DNA of 64,000 bases from Streptomyces sp. RerS4 (GCF_023515955.1 NZ_CP097322.1:5380501-5444500), one strand, 5' to 3'. Shown: positions 49,634-57,806, numbered from the stretch's first letter. The notes: generated from the letters alone by a model not told the origin. Program-made: numbers and translations.

Positions 49634-52561
49634 TCATTTCTGTGGATCGTTCGCTGCGAGCCAGGCCCGGACGGCCCCCGCCTCCCGCTGGTGCCCAAGG
49701 CTCCAGAGCAGATCTGCCTGCAGGCTCACCACCTTGCGAAGCGGCGAAATGAACAGTGCGGGCATGGCTGGCACGAGCCTGCTGTAGATCTCCACCGCGT
49801 CCACCGTCGCTCGCAGTGCCTCGGGCATGTCCTGTCGTGCGTCATAACGCACCGCTGCCCATGCGGACAGTGAGAGGGCGAGATCGGGTTCGTGGGCGGT
49901 CGGGTCGCCCGCCGCCAGCCGACGCCGGATCTCCACCGCCTCCTCGGTGGCGGTCAGGGCTTCCTCCCACCGCCCCACCTGCGACAGCCGGCTGCCGAGG
50001 TTGTTCAGTGAGCGGGCGAGGCCGGGTTCGTGGGCGGCCGCGTTGCCTGCCGTCAGCCGGCGCCGGATCGCTACCGCCTCGTGGGCGGCGGTCAGGGCTT
50101 CCTCCCGCCGCCCCACGTCCGACAGGAAGGTGCCGAGGTTGTTCAGCAAGTCAGCGAGGTCGGGTTCGTGAGCGGTCGGGTTGCCTGCCGCCAGCCGGCG
50201 CCGGATCTCCACCGCCTCCTGGGCGGCGGTCAGGGCTTCCTCCCACCGCCCCACCTCCGACGACCGGGTGCCGAGGTTGGTCAGTGAGAGGGCGAGGTCG
50301 GGTTCGTGGGCGGTCGGGTTGGCTGCCGCCAGCCGGCGCTGGATCTCCACCGCCTCCTCGGTGGCGGTCAGGGCTTCCTCCCACCGCCCCACCACCGACA
50401 GATGGTTGCCGAGGTTGGACAGCTCGCCGGCGAGGTCGGGTTCGTGGACGGCCGGGTTATCCGTTGCCAGCCGACGCCGGATCGCCACCGTCTCCTGGGC
50501 GGCGGTCAGGGCTTCCTCCCGCCGCCCCATCTGTGAGAGGAAGGTGCCGAGGTTGTCCAGCGCGTTGGCGAGGGAGTGTTCGTGGGCGGCCGGGTCGCCT
50601 GCGGTCAGCCGGCGCCGGATCGCTACCGCCTCCTGAGTGGCGGTCAGGGCTTCCTCCCGCCGCCCCACCTTCCACAGGGAAGCGCCGAGGTTGATCAGTG
50701 AGAGGGCGAGGGAGTGTTCGTGGGCGGCCGGGTTGTCCGTTGCCGGCCGGCGCCGGATCGCTACCGCCTCCTGGGTGGCGGTCAGGGCTTCCTCCTGCCG
50801 CCCCATCTGCGACAGGAAGATGCCGAGGTTGTTCAGCGAGGCGGCGAGGTCGGCTTCGTGGGCGGGGTCGGTGGAGGTGAGGTCCCGCCAGACCTGCAGG
50901 GCATGTCGGCCCGAGGTGAGGGCTTCGTCGCGAAGGCCGGCGTGGAGTTGGCGTGTCGCGAGGTACTGGAGGAGGTGCGCGCGTGAGGCGGGGTCGTGGA
51001 CGGTGGGCAGGTGGTGGTGCAGCACGCGCTCGGTGATGGCGGCGATGCCGGCGTCGAGGTCGGCGTGCCGATCTTCGGGGAAGTGGTGGCTGATGGCTCC
51101 CAGGACGGTGATGTCGAGGGTGGGCAGGTCGTTCAGGCGGGTCAGGGCGGCGCCACCGGCGGCCAGGGCGAGGGTGGGGTGGCGGCGCAGGAGCGGGTCG
51201 AGGTGCTGGGTGGTCAGGTGGGGCCAGCGGTGGGCCGCCTCGATCAAGACCGTCAGGGCCTGGCGGGCGTAGGGGGCCGGTCCGCCGTCCTGGTGGCCGG
51301 GGGCGAGGAGTGCGGTGGGTGTGGTGATGGTCCAGGGGTCGGTGGCGTGGTAACCGAATTCCTCCTCGTGGCCGGGAAGGCTCAGGGCGAGGTAGTCCTC
51401 GCCGAGGCGGTCGGGGGCGAGTGGGTCGAGCACCAGGCCGGATCCGGTGGGCGGGTAGCAGTAGGTGTGGTCTTCGACCAGTTGCCGGCCGGCGGGCGGG
51501 GTCTCGGCAGCGCCGGTGCGGGTCAGGGCCGCCGCAGCGTCGGCGGGGGACAGGGCGCCGGTGAGGGTGGCCACGTACACGGCCCGGCCCATGGTCTGCT
51601 CGGTGGTTCGCAGCGGGCCGCGGCCCTGGTCGTGGAAGGAGCGCCAGTGGTCGCGTTCGCGGTCCAGCAGGTAGGAGGACAGACTCGCCTGACTGCTGCC
51701 GGACGGGGGTGTCCTTCCGCGGCTGGCGGCGTCCACGTCGACCAGGGCACGCATGTGGACGGTCAGGGTCAGGGCGAACACCGGGTCGTTGAGATTCCCG
51801 GGTACGCCGATCCTGGCGGGATGGGGGTGGGCGAAGATCTCGGCGAACCGGTCGCGGGCCGCGACGTACATGTCGGCACGCGCCCCTGGGGTGTCCGGGA
51901 TTCCTGCGAGCCGGAGGGCATCGACGTCCAGGACGTCGAGTTTCGTGAACTGGTGGGCCAGGCCCTGCCACCAGACACCGGCGGGGCGGGCCAGCAGGAG
52001 GATGCGCAGCCGGTCGCGGGCGGCGTCACGGTGCTGGCGCACCAGCGTGATCAGGTCTTCCAGAGGCCAGCGTTCGGCGTAGTCCACGATCACGACCAGG
52101 CCCGGGGCCCGCACGGCCAGGCTCTGGTCACCGCCCCCGGCCGAGGAGACCTCGCTGCGGTGACGGGCCAGCGCGACGGCCCATCCCGCCCTGGCCGAGC
52201 GTGCGGCGAACTCGGCGGCCAGCCGGGTCTTGCCCGACCCGCCCTCGGCGTGCACCAAACGCACCGAAAGCCCCGGCGACTCGTCGTCACGCCACGCCTC
52301 CAGTAAGGCCAGTTCCGGCCGGGAGAGGAAGGGAACGACCTGGTGGCGAGCCATCAGCAGCCGACTGGGCACCCGTGCCAGCCCCGTGGGCACCGCGGCC
52401 GGCACCGTGAGGGGGAAGGGCTCCACCTGATACGGCGGGGTGCCGCGGTAGATGTAGTTGTACTGGTCACCGTGCTGCACGGCATTGACCCGGCCACCAC
52501 CGGTGGCCGTGATGATCTGCGTGTACACCACGCCGTCGCGGGGGCCCACCGGCGCGTCCAC
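49634..52561 (-). CDS. STAND-type ATPase with TPR repeats and N-terminal RHIM-like motif
   Basis: 975 aa, GTG with GGGAGGG upstream. N-terminal motif VNAVQHGDQYN at residues 25-35 is shared with the adjacent small protein. P-loop HAEGGSGKTRLAAEF (Lys111) and a Walker B-like LVVIVDYAE near 160 define a STAND/NLR-type ATPase. Seven nearly identical 46-residue TPR units (574-895) and one degenerate unit follow. Bacterial STAND proteins sense invaders through the C-terminal repeats, oligomerise and switch on an effector. It begins 2 bp after the small gene's stop and is probably its partner. The trigger is unknown. Confidence 0.82.
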   Translation of the reverse strand: MDAPVGPRDGVVYTQIITATGGGRVNAVQHGDQYNYIYRGTPPYQVEPFPLTVPAAVPTGLARVPSRLLMARHQVVPFLSRPELALLEAWRDDESPGLSVRLVHAEGGSGKTRLAAEFAARSARAGWAVALARHRSEVSSAGGGDQSLAVRAPGLVVIVDYAERWPLEDLITLVRQHRDAARDRLRILLLARPAGVWWQGLAHQFTKLDVLDVDALRLAGIPDTPGARADMYVAARDRFAEIFAHPHPARIGVPGNLNDPVFALTLTVHMRALVDVDAASRGRTPPSGSSQASLSSYLLDRERDHWRSFHDQGRGPLRTTEQTMGRAVYVATLTGALSPADAAAALTRTGAAETPPAGRQLVEDHTYCYPPTGSGLVLDPLAPDRLGEDYLALSLPGHEEEFGYHATDPWTITTPTALLAPGHQDGGPAPYARQALTVLIEAAHRWPHLTTQHLDPLLRRHPTLALAAGGAALTRLNDLPTLDITVLGAISHHFPEDRHADLDAGIAAITERVLHHHLPTVHDPASRAHLLQYLATRQLHAGLRDEALTSGRHALQVWRDLTSTDPAHEADLAASLNNLGIFLSQMGRQEEALTATQEAVAIRRRPATDNPAAHEHSLALSLINLGASLWKVGRREEALTATQEAVAIRRRLTAGDPAAHEHSLANALDNLGTFLSQMGRREEALTAAQETVAIRRRLATDNPAVHEPDLAGELSNLGNHLSVVGRWEEALTATEEAVEIQRRLAAANPTAHEPDLALSLTNLGTRSSEVGRWEEALTAAQEAVEIRRRLAAGNPTAHEPDLADLLNNLGTFLSDVGRREEALTAAHEAVAIRRRLTAGNAAAHEPGLARSLNNLGSRLSQVGRWEEALTATEEAVEIRRRLAAGDPTAHEPDLALSLSAWAAVRYDARQDMPEALRATVDAVEIYSRLVPAMPALFISPLRKVVSLQADLLWSLGHQREAGAVRAWLAANDPQK
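49877..50842 (-). repeat. Seven tandem 138-bp units encoding TPRs
   Basis: 966 bp equal seven 46-codon units. Each encodes a variant of NLGxxLSxxGRxEEALTA with an AxHEPDLA end. DNA identity between units is visibly high, so unit number could change by recombination or slippage. Confidence 0.85.
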
Positions 52562-52563
52562 GT

Positions 52564-53037
52564 TCAGCCCTCCCTCTCCTGACGCGCCGGACCCGCAGGC
52601 GGCGCGGGGAGCCGGGGACCGGAGTCCATGTGGAAGTTGTTCTGGTTCCCGTTCTGCACGGCGTTGACCACGCCGTGGTCATGGGCGTTGTTGTACTGGT
52701 TCTGCCGCTGCGGTGCCGCCGCCACTGCTGCCCGCATCCGGTCCGTCTGCGCCTCCAGCTCCTCAGCCGCGTCGGGATACGCGGCCAGGAACCTTTCCAG
52801 CTCCAGCTGCCACTGCCTGATCAGCAACCTGCGGGCGGGCTCGGGATCCTGACCCGGCATCACCAAAACCGCAGCGTCGTCCAGTCGCGCCTCGATACCG
52901 GCATGCAGCTCAGGGCCGCCGCGGCGGATGACTGCCAGGAATCCATCACGGACGGTGGTCCAGGCGTCCGTGGCCATCGCGGCCACGATCGTTGTCGCAC
53001 CGGCCATGGCCAACGCCGCCATTTCCTGCTGTGTCAC
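52564..53037 (-). CDS. Small effector-like protein with C-terminal RHIM-like motif
   Basis: 157 aa. The GTG with GGAGAGG 7 bp upstream is preferred to a TTG five codons earlier. A hydrophobic helix (ALAMAGATTIVAAMATDAW, residues 9-27) is followed by helical segments. The C-terminal part is Asn/Gln-rich and contains VNAVQNGNQNN (124-134), matching the motif of the next gene. The layout of effector plus C-terminal amyloid-type motif is known for NLR-linked effectors. The N-terminal helix suggests membrane action, but no family was recognised. Confidence 0.72.
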   Translation of the reverse strand: MTQQEMAALAMAGATTIVAAMATDAWTTVRDGFLAVIRRGGPELHAGIEARLDDAAVLVMPGQDPEPARRLLIRQWQLELERFLAAYPDAAEELEAQTDRMRAAVAAAPQRQNQYNNAHDHGVVNAVQNGNQNNFHMDSGPRLPAPPAGPARQEREG

Positions 53038-53341
53038 GAACACCCTCTCCAACCCTCAAGGCCCGAAATCGGCGGCAGGCAGGCAAAAGACACATGAAGC
53101 CAGAACCCAAAAAGCTGCCCGTCGCACCGGCAGCGTCAGAGCGGCCCGCTTCGCGTTCCGGCTGCCCCCTGGCAACAGATCCTGCCGAACCGCGCCGGAT
53201 CAGGATGGCCGAGCCTGCGAACATCACCCACCCGATTTGGGGGCCCGTGACACGTTCGTTGCAGTACCCCATGGAAGGGGGCGGCGCCGGGGCCAAAGCA
53301 ACCCAGTCGTCGAACCGGCGGACCCAGCCGTGGTGGCAGGC
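53038..53341. other. ~300-bp region upstream of the small effector gene
   Basis: No gene seen. The promoter for the effector-STAND pair should lie here. No repeat or strong hairpin noted. Confidence 0.4.
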
Positions 53342-53590
53342 TCAGCCGAGCACGGTTTCCAGCGCTGCGCCGTCGGCCAGGATCCGCCACGCCGGCACCC
53401 TGATGGCCCGTGCGAATCCGGCTGCCGGTCCGGCGTCGATCAGTACGGCCGTGTTCTCGCCGTCCGCGGTGAACAGCAGGTCCACCGTCTGCCCTCCGAT
53501 GACCGGGGCTCGTTCCGGATCGGTGACGCCGAGCCTGCCGAGCAGATCCTGGAGACGGTCGGCGAGTTCCTCCCAGCCCGGAGTTTCAGG
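53342..53590 (-). pseudogene. Start-less reading frame, C-terminal part of an unknown protein
   Basis: On the minus strand the frame reads PGWEELADRLQDLLGRLG, then GGQTVDLLF, and ends ILADGAALETVLG with TGA at 53342-53344. Codon use is gene-like. No ATG, GTG or TTG is available at the 5' side before the frame runs under the CobW gene. It may be a decayed gene, or start from a rare codon coupled to the CobW stop at 53586. Family not recognised. Confidence 0.4.
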
Positions 53591-54758
53591 CCGCCTCGGC
53601 GGCGTGCTCGTGGACGTCGCAGGCGTCGTCGATGCCGTACGTCTCCCAGGCGGGGAACTCGTCGGTGTCCGGTGCGGGTTCGCCCGGCGCGAGGAGGCAG
53701 GCGTCCAGGGCCGCGAGGAGGGAATCGCCGCGCAGACCGGTGCCGATGAAGACCAGTTCCTGGCCCTGTGCGGTGTCGGGGCCGCGGGTGCCGGAGGGTT
53801 CGAAGCGGGCGACGGCGCCGGCCTGGGACCACAGGCCGGTCACGCGCGGGCGGCTGGCGAGCCAGAAGAAGCCCTTGGAGCGCAGGATCCGCCCGAAGGT
53901 GCCGCTGTCGAGGCCCTTGGTGACGAACGTCCACAACCGGCCGGGGTGGAAGGCCGCGTCGGCGCGGAACACGACGGAGGAGATCCCGTATTCCTCGGTC
54001 TCGGGGACGTGGTCGCCGTTGAGTTCCCGGACCCAGCCCGGCGCCTGTTGCGCCTTCTCGACGTCGAACAGGCCGGTGCCCAGGACGTGGTCGAGGGCCA
54101 CGTGCCCGCGTACGGCGGGCACGACGCGGGCGGCCGGGTTCAGTCGGGTCAGCGCGGCGCGCAGGCGTGCGGCCTGGTCCGGCTTCACCAGGTCGAGCTT
54201 GTTGAGGACGATGACGTCGGCGAACTCGACCTGGTCGACGAGCAGGTCGCTGATGGTGCGCTCGTCGTCCTCGTAAGCCGCGAGTCCCCGTGCGGCCAGT
54301 TCGTCGCCGCCTTCGAGTTCCGGCAGGAAGTTCGCGGCGTCGACGACGGTGACCATGGTGTCGAGGCGGGCGAGGTCGCCGAGGGTGGCGCCGTCGTCCC
54401 GGGGGAAGGAGAAGGTCGCGGCGACCGGCATGGGCTCGGAGATGCCGCTGGACTCGATGAGCAGGTAGTCGAAGCGGCCTTCGCGGGCGAGCCGGTCGAC
54501 CTCCTCCAGGAGGTCGTCGCGCAGGGTGCAGCAGATGCACCCGTTGGTCATCTCGACCAGCCGCTCCTCGGTGCGCGAGAGCGCCGCCTCGCCGCCGCGC
54601 ACGAGCGCGGCGTCGATGTTGACCTCGCTCATGTCGTTGACGATCACCGCGACCCGCAGGCCCTCGCGGTTGCCCAGGACGTGGTTGAGCAGGGTGGTCT
54701 TTCCCGCGCCGAGGAAACCGGACAGAACGGTCACAGGCAGGCGATCGTACGAGGTCAT
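53586..54758 (-). CDS. COG0523/CobW-family GTP-binding metallochaperone
   Basis: 390 aa. Walker A GFLGAGKTTLLNHVL (~residue 14), the metal-binding CxCC in NGCICCTLRDD (~72), the base-specificity NKLD (~183) and a CobW_C domain (from ~265) are all present. The C-terminal end HEHAAEAA adds possible metal ligands. COG0523 proteins are zinc-starvation metallochaperones or ribosome-linked factors (for example mycobacterial Mrf). It starts 4 bp after rpmF, below the Zur-box-like repeat, so it is probably induced when zinc is scarce. Confidence 0.9.
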   Translation of the reverse strand: MTSYDRLPVTVLSGFLGAGKTTLLNHVLGNREGLRVAVIVNDMSEVNIDAALVRGGEAALSRTEERLVEMTNGCICCTLRDDLLEEVDRLAREGRFDYLLIESSGISEPMPVAATFSFPRDDGATLGDLARLDTMVTVVDAANFLPELEGGDELAARGLAAYEDDERTISDLLVDQVEFADVIVLNKLDLVKPDQAARLRAALTRLNPAARVVPAVRGHVALDHVLGTGLFDVEKAQQAPGWVRELNGDHVPETEEYGISSVVFRADAAFHPGRLWTFVTKGLDSGTFGRILRSKGFFWLASRPRVTGLWSQAGAVARFEPSGTRGPDTAQGQELVFIGTGLRGDSLLAALDACLLAPGEPAPDTDEFPAWETYGIDDACDVHEHAAEAA

Positions 54759-54762
54759 GCGA

Positions 54763-54933
54763 TCAGCCCTCGGGGTGGATGAGGCCGCGCTCGTACGCCT
54801 TCACCAGGCGCTGGGGGACCTGGTGGACGGAGCCGTCGATGGTGATCGGCACCAGCTGGGGCGTGGTCGCCTTCCACTGGGCGCGGCGGTGGCGGGTGTT
54901 GCTGCGGGACATCTTCCGCTTCGGGACGGCCAT
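54763..54933 (-). CDS. rpmF: 50S ribosomal protein L32, zinc-free form
   Basis: 56 aa: MAVPKRKMSRSNTRHRRAQW is the L32 signature. The usual four zinc-ribbon Cys are absent; the C-terminal half has none. Zinc-free paralogues replace zinc-binding ones during zinc starvation. First gene of a two-gene unit with the CobW protein; the start is 46 bp from the Zur-like box. Confidence 0.93.
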   Translation of the reverse strand: MAVPKRKMSRSNTRHRRAQWKATTPQLVPITIDGSVHQVPQRLVKAYERGLIHPEG

Positions 54934-54978
54934 GGTGGAACTCCTCGGTCCGGTGGGGTGACGCTGGAAAAGGCTATA

Positions 54979-54999
54979 TGAAAATGGGTGCCATTTTCA
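54979..54999. promoter_or_regulatory. Probable Zur box upstream of rpmF-cobW
   Basis: Perfect 9-3-9 inverted repeat TGAAAATGG / CCATTTTCA, AT-rich in GC-rich DNA, just upstream of zinc-free rpmF. It shares the AATG-N5-CATT core with the site at 55650. Zur represses such genes when zinc is plentiful. Confidence 0.8.
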
Positions 55000-55007
55000 A
55001 ACCGACC

Positions 55008-55067
55008 GTCCGTGTGCGGCACCCCGCAGAGCCCCCCTGCTCGCCCGTAGGGGTGCCGCACACGGAC
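55008..55067 (-). terminator. 18-bp hairpin terminator after rpsN
   Basis: Perfect arms 55008-55025 and 55050-55067 with a 24-nt loop, starting 8 bp past the rpsN stop on the minus strand. It separates rpmB-rpsN from the rpmF unit, which then has its own Zur-controlled promoter. Confidence 0.85.
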
Positions 55068-55074
55068 CGGCGTA

Positions 55075-55380
55075 CTACCAGGACGACTTGGTCACTCCGG
55101 GGAGGAATCCCGCGTGCGCCTGCTGTCGTGTCCGTACGCGGGAGAGGCCGAACTTGCGCAGGTAGCCGCGGGGGCGGCCGTCCACGCTGTCGCGGTTGCG
55201 GACGCGGGTGGCGCTGGCGTTGCGCGGCTGTCGGCGCAGCTCGGCGAGGGCGGCGTCGCGTTCGGCCGGGGTGGCGGACGGGCGGCGGATGATCTCCTTG
55301 AGTTCGGCCCGCCGGGCGGCGTACCGCTCGACCGTCTCCTTGCGCTTCTCGTTCTGCGCGATCTTGCTCTTCTTCGCCAT
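55075..55380 (-). CDS. rpsN: 30S ribosomal protein S14, zinc-free form
   Basis: 101 aa: MAKKSKIAQNEKRKETVERY, later RNRDSVDGRPRGYLRKFGLS. It is the long form without the CxxC pairs of the 61-aa zinc-binding S14. It replaces the zinc form in ribosomes under zinc limitation. Its start overlaps the rpmB stop by 1 bp, so translation is coupled. Confidence 0.95.
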   Translation of the reverse strand: MAKKSKIAQNEKRKETVERYAARRAELKEIIRRPSATPAERDAALAELRRQPRNASATRVRNRDSVDGRPRGYLRKFGLSRVRTRQQAHAGFLPGVTKSSW

Positions 55381-55616
55381 CAGACCTTCACCCCGCGGGC
55401 GCGGATGCGGGCCACGGCGGCCTCGATGCCGATCGCGTCCACCGTCTTGATCGCCTTGGCGCTCAGGGTCAGGCGTACGTTGCGGCCCTCGCTGGGCAGC
55501 CAGTAGCGCTTGTGCTGGATGTTCGGGTCGAAGCGGCGCGAGGTGCGCCGGTGCGAGTGGGAGATGTTGTTGCCGAATCCCGGCTTGGCGCCGGTCAGTT
55601 GGCAGTGCGCTGACAT
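55380..55616 (-). CDS. rpmB: 50S ribosomal protein L28, zinc-free form
   Basis: 78 aa: MSAHCQLTGAKPGFGNNISH then SHRRTSRRFDPNIQHKRYW. It has one Cys only, so it lacks the zinc-knuckle pairs of the usual actinobacterial L28. Divergent from rpmG, with a Zur-like box between the two. Confidence 0.95.
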   Translation of the reverse strand: MSAHCQLTGAKPGFGNNISHSHRRTSRRFDPNIQHKRYWLPSEGRNVRLTLSAKAIKTVDAIGIEAAVARIRARGVKV

Positions 55617-55649
55617 GGATGTGTCGCCTTTCTCAGGGGGTGGCCTTGT

Positions 55650-55670
55650 TGGTAATGGAAACCATTGTCG
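55650..55670. promoter_or_regulatory. Probable Zur box between rpmB and rpmG
   Basis: TGGTAATGG / CCATTGTCG in 9-3-9 arrangement, imperfect at the outer right arm. It shares AATG-N5-CATT with the box at 54979. It lies in the 66-bp gap of a divergent pair of zinc-free ribosomal genes and can control both directions. Confidence 0.75.
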
Positions 55671-55682
55671 TATAGTACCGGC

Positions 55683-55847
55683 ATGGCACGCAACGAGATC
55701 CGCCCGATCATCAAAATCCGCTCCACGGCCGGCACCGGATTCACCTACGTCACCCGCAAGAACCGACGCAACGACCCGGACCGGCTGGTGCTGCGCAAGT
55801 ACGACCCCGTCATCCGGCGTCACGTCGACTTCCGCGAAGAGCGCTGA
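55683..55847 (+). CDS. rpmG: 50S ribosomal protein L33, zinc-free form
   Basis: 54 aa: MARNEIRPIIKIRSTAGTGF then YVTRKNRRNDPDRL. No Cys, so it lacks the zinc ribbon of the standard L33. First gene of the rightward Zur-type operon. Confidence 0.95.
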   Translation: MARNEIRPIIKIRSTAGTGFTYVTRKNRRNDPDRLVLRKYDPVIRRHVDFREER

Positions 55848-55879
55848 CCAGCACCCCCCACCACACCAAGGACACCGCC

Positions 55880-56125
55880 ATGAAGCCCGGAATCCACCCC
55901 GCCTACGGTCCCGTCGTCTTCCGCGACACCGCCTCCGGCACCGCGTTCCTCACCCGCTCCACGATCACCAGCGACAAGAGCGTCGAGTGGGAGGACGGCA
56001 ACACCTACCCGGTGGTCGACGTGGAGATCTCCTCCGCGAGCCACCCCTTCTACACCGGCACCGCCCGCGTCATGGACACGGCCGGCCGCGTCGAGAAGTT
56101 CGAGCGCCGTTACGGAGCCCGCTGA
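55880..56125 (+). CDS. rpmE2: 50S ribosomal protein L31, type B (zinc-free)
   Basis: 81 aa: MKPGIHPAYGPVVFRDTASG, later SSASHPFYTGTARVMDTAGR. It is type B, which lacks the CxxC motif of the zinc-binding type A. The stop overlaps the start of the next gene (TGATG), so translation is coupled. Confidence 0.94.
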   Translation: MKPGIHPAYGPVVFRDTASGTAFLTRSTITSDKSVEWEDGNTYPVVDVEISSASHPFYTGTARVMDTAGRVEKFERRYGAR

Positions 56126-57276
56126 TGGACCACGGTCACCAGCTCCCGGTCGTGATCGTCGCCGGGATGCACTCCGAGGCCCGCAGGGAGGTCGTCGATC
56201 AGCTGCTGCGCACCGTTCCCGGAAGCGTGGCGCTGCACCACGACCTCTCCGCGGCGCCCGACGGCACCGTGCTCCGTCTGATCCGCGACGCCTCCGGCAC
56301 CCTCTCCACGGGTGAGACGCCGCTGGTCAACGACTGTGCGTGCTGCGCACTGCGGGAGGACCTGGTTCCCGAGTTGGAGCGGATGGCGGACAGCGGTCTG
56401 ACCCGTCTCGCCGTGGTCGAGCTGTGGGACTCGGTCGAACCGAAGGCCATGGCCGAGGTCGTCGCCGGGCACGGAGAGGGCCGTTTGGTGCTGACGAACG
56501 TGATCACCGCCGTGGACCCCGCGCTCGTCCTGCCCTGCCTCGCCAACGGCGACGACCTGGCCGAGGCCGGCCTCGCCGCCGCCCCCACCGACCAGCGGAC
56601 CGTCGGCGACACCTGGGCCCGTCAGCTGGAGTACGCGCCGGTCCTCGCGCTCGTAGACAGCGAGGAAGCCGACGACGAGGACCAGGCGCTGCTCGCTCAA
56701 CTGCACCCCACCGCGCGGCGGGTGGCGGCCGCTTCCGTCGAACTCGCGCGGGCCGCGTTCGCCGGCTTCGACGTCGAGGCGGCGGCGGCCGCGCAGCACC
56801 CGGCGTGTGCGCTGCTGCCGCAGGAAGCGGACGAGGCCGGGGTGACCACGTTGGTCTGGCACCGCCGGCGGCCGTTCCATCCCGGGCGTCTGTACGAGGC
56901 GTTGGAGGACCTGTGCTGTGCCGCGGCCCGCAGCCGGGGCAGGTTCTGGCTCGCCGACCGTCCCGACACCCTGCTGGCCTGGGACGCGGCCGGCGGCGCG
57001 CTGTGCGTCGAGAGCGCCGGCCCGTGGCTGGCCTCACTGCCCGACGCGGCCTGGGAGATGGTCCCGCCGATGCGCCGGGCCGCCGCCGCCCTGGACTGGC
57101 ACCCCGAGCACGGCGACTGCTGCCAGCACCTGGTCTTCACGTCGCCCGGCCTCGACCGCGACGGGCTGGAGCGGCTCCTCGACTCCTGCCTGTTGACGGA
57201 CGCGGAGTACGGCTCGGGGCGGGAGGCGTGGAAGGACCTACCCGCCGCCTTCGACGCCCTCCTCGACGCCGCCTGA
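56125..57276 (+). CDS. COG0523/CobW-family protein lacking the P-loop
   Basis: 383 aa. The CobW layout is kept: NDCACCALREDLVPELE (CxCC, ~72) and a C-terminal CobW_C domain with RRRPFHPGRLYEAL and GRFWLAD. The Walker A region, however, reads VAGMHSEARREVVDQLL instead of GxxGxGKT, so GTP binding is unlikely. Extra Cys/His (HGDCCQHLVF) may bind zinc. It is translated with L31B and followed by S18. It could be a zinc-linked ribosome-hibernation or remodelling factor like mycobacterial Mrf; this is inference. Confidence 0.82.
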   Translation: MDHGHQLPVVIVAGMHSEARREVVDQLLRTVPGSVALHHDLSAAPDGTVLRLIRDASGTLSTGETPLVNDCACCALREDLVPELERMADSGLTRLAVVELWDSVEPKAMAEVVAGHGEGRLVLTNVITAVDPALVLPCLANGDDLAEAGLAAAPTDQRTVGDTWARQLEYAPVLALVDSEEADDEDQALLAQLHPTARRVAAASVELARAAFAGFDVEAAAAAQHPACALLPQEADEAGVTTLVWHRRRPFHPGRLYEALEDLCCAAARSRGRFWLADRPDTLLAWDAAGGALCVESAGPWLASLPDAAWEMVPPMRRAAAALDWHPEHGDCCQHLVFTSPGLDRDGLERLLDSCLLTDAEYGSGREAWKDLPAAFDALLDAA

Positions 57277-57293
57277 TTCCCGTCCCGCCCCCC

Positions 57294-57350
57294 CTGTGCA
57301 CCCCCACCCCCTGTGCACCCCCACCCGCTGTGCACCCCCACCCCCTGTTC
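57294..57350 (+). repeat. 17-bp tandem repeat, three copies plus a partial
   Basis: Units at 57294-57310, 57311-57327 and 57328-57344 begin CTGTGCACCCCCACCC, with a broken fourth copy. The tract lies between the CobW-like gene and rpsR, ending about 24 bp before its start. It is almost pure C on the plus strand. Confidence 0.8.
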
Positions 57351-57373
57351 GCCTCACGCAAGGAGAATCCGCC

Positions 57374-57610
57374 ATGGCCCGACGCCCCGTCGCCCACAAG
57401 CCCGTCAAGTCCAAGCCCAACCCGCTCGACGCGGCCGGGATCACCTACATCGACTACAAGGACACCGACCTGCTGCGGAAGTTCATCTCCGACCGCGGCA
57501 AGATCCGCAGCCGGCGCGTCACCCGCGTCACCGCCCAGCAGCAGCGCGCCCTGGCCGCCGCCATCAAGAACGCGCGCGAGATGGCCCTGCTGCCCTACGC
57601 CGGTCGCTGA
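57374..57610 (+). CDS. rpsR: 30S ribosomal protein S18, zinc-free form
   Basis: 78 aa: MARRPVAHKPVKSKPNPLDA then TYIDYKDTDLLRKFISDRGK. No Cys; the zinc-type CxxC near the N-terminus is replaced. AAGGAG ribosome site just upstream. It completes the zinc-free set L33, L31B, S18 on this strand. Confidence 0.95.
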   Translation: MARRPVAHKPVKSKPNPLDAAGITYIDYKDTDLLRKFISDRGKIRSRRVTRVTAQQQRALAAAIKNAREMALLPYAGR

Positions 57611-57806
57611 CTCCCGATCCACCTCGGCTGCCGGCTCGTGGGCTCTCGGCGCGCGGCCCGCACCAGCCGGGCGGTGGTCCTCCCCGAGCGCCGGGCCATG
57701 GCCCGCAGGCGAGTGTCGGACCCGGTTCGACCGCCGCGCGCCACGGGTCCAGACTGGAGGAGAGGTCCGACGCGCCCGGGGCAGGGCGCGTGCGGAAGGA
57801 GGCGTC

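Noticed and set aside
49261..49698. Minus-strand frame over the right junction
   Set aside because: It is antisense to the displaced methyltransferase tail; similarity to other antisense frames comes only from the repeat.
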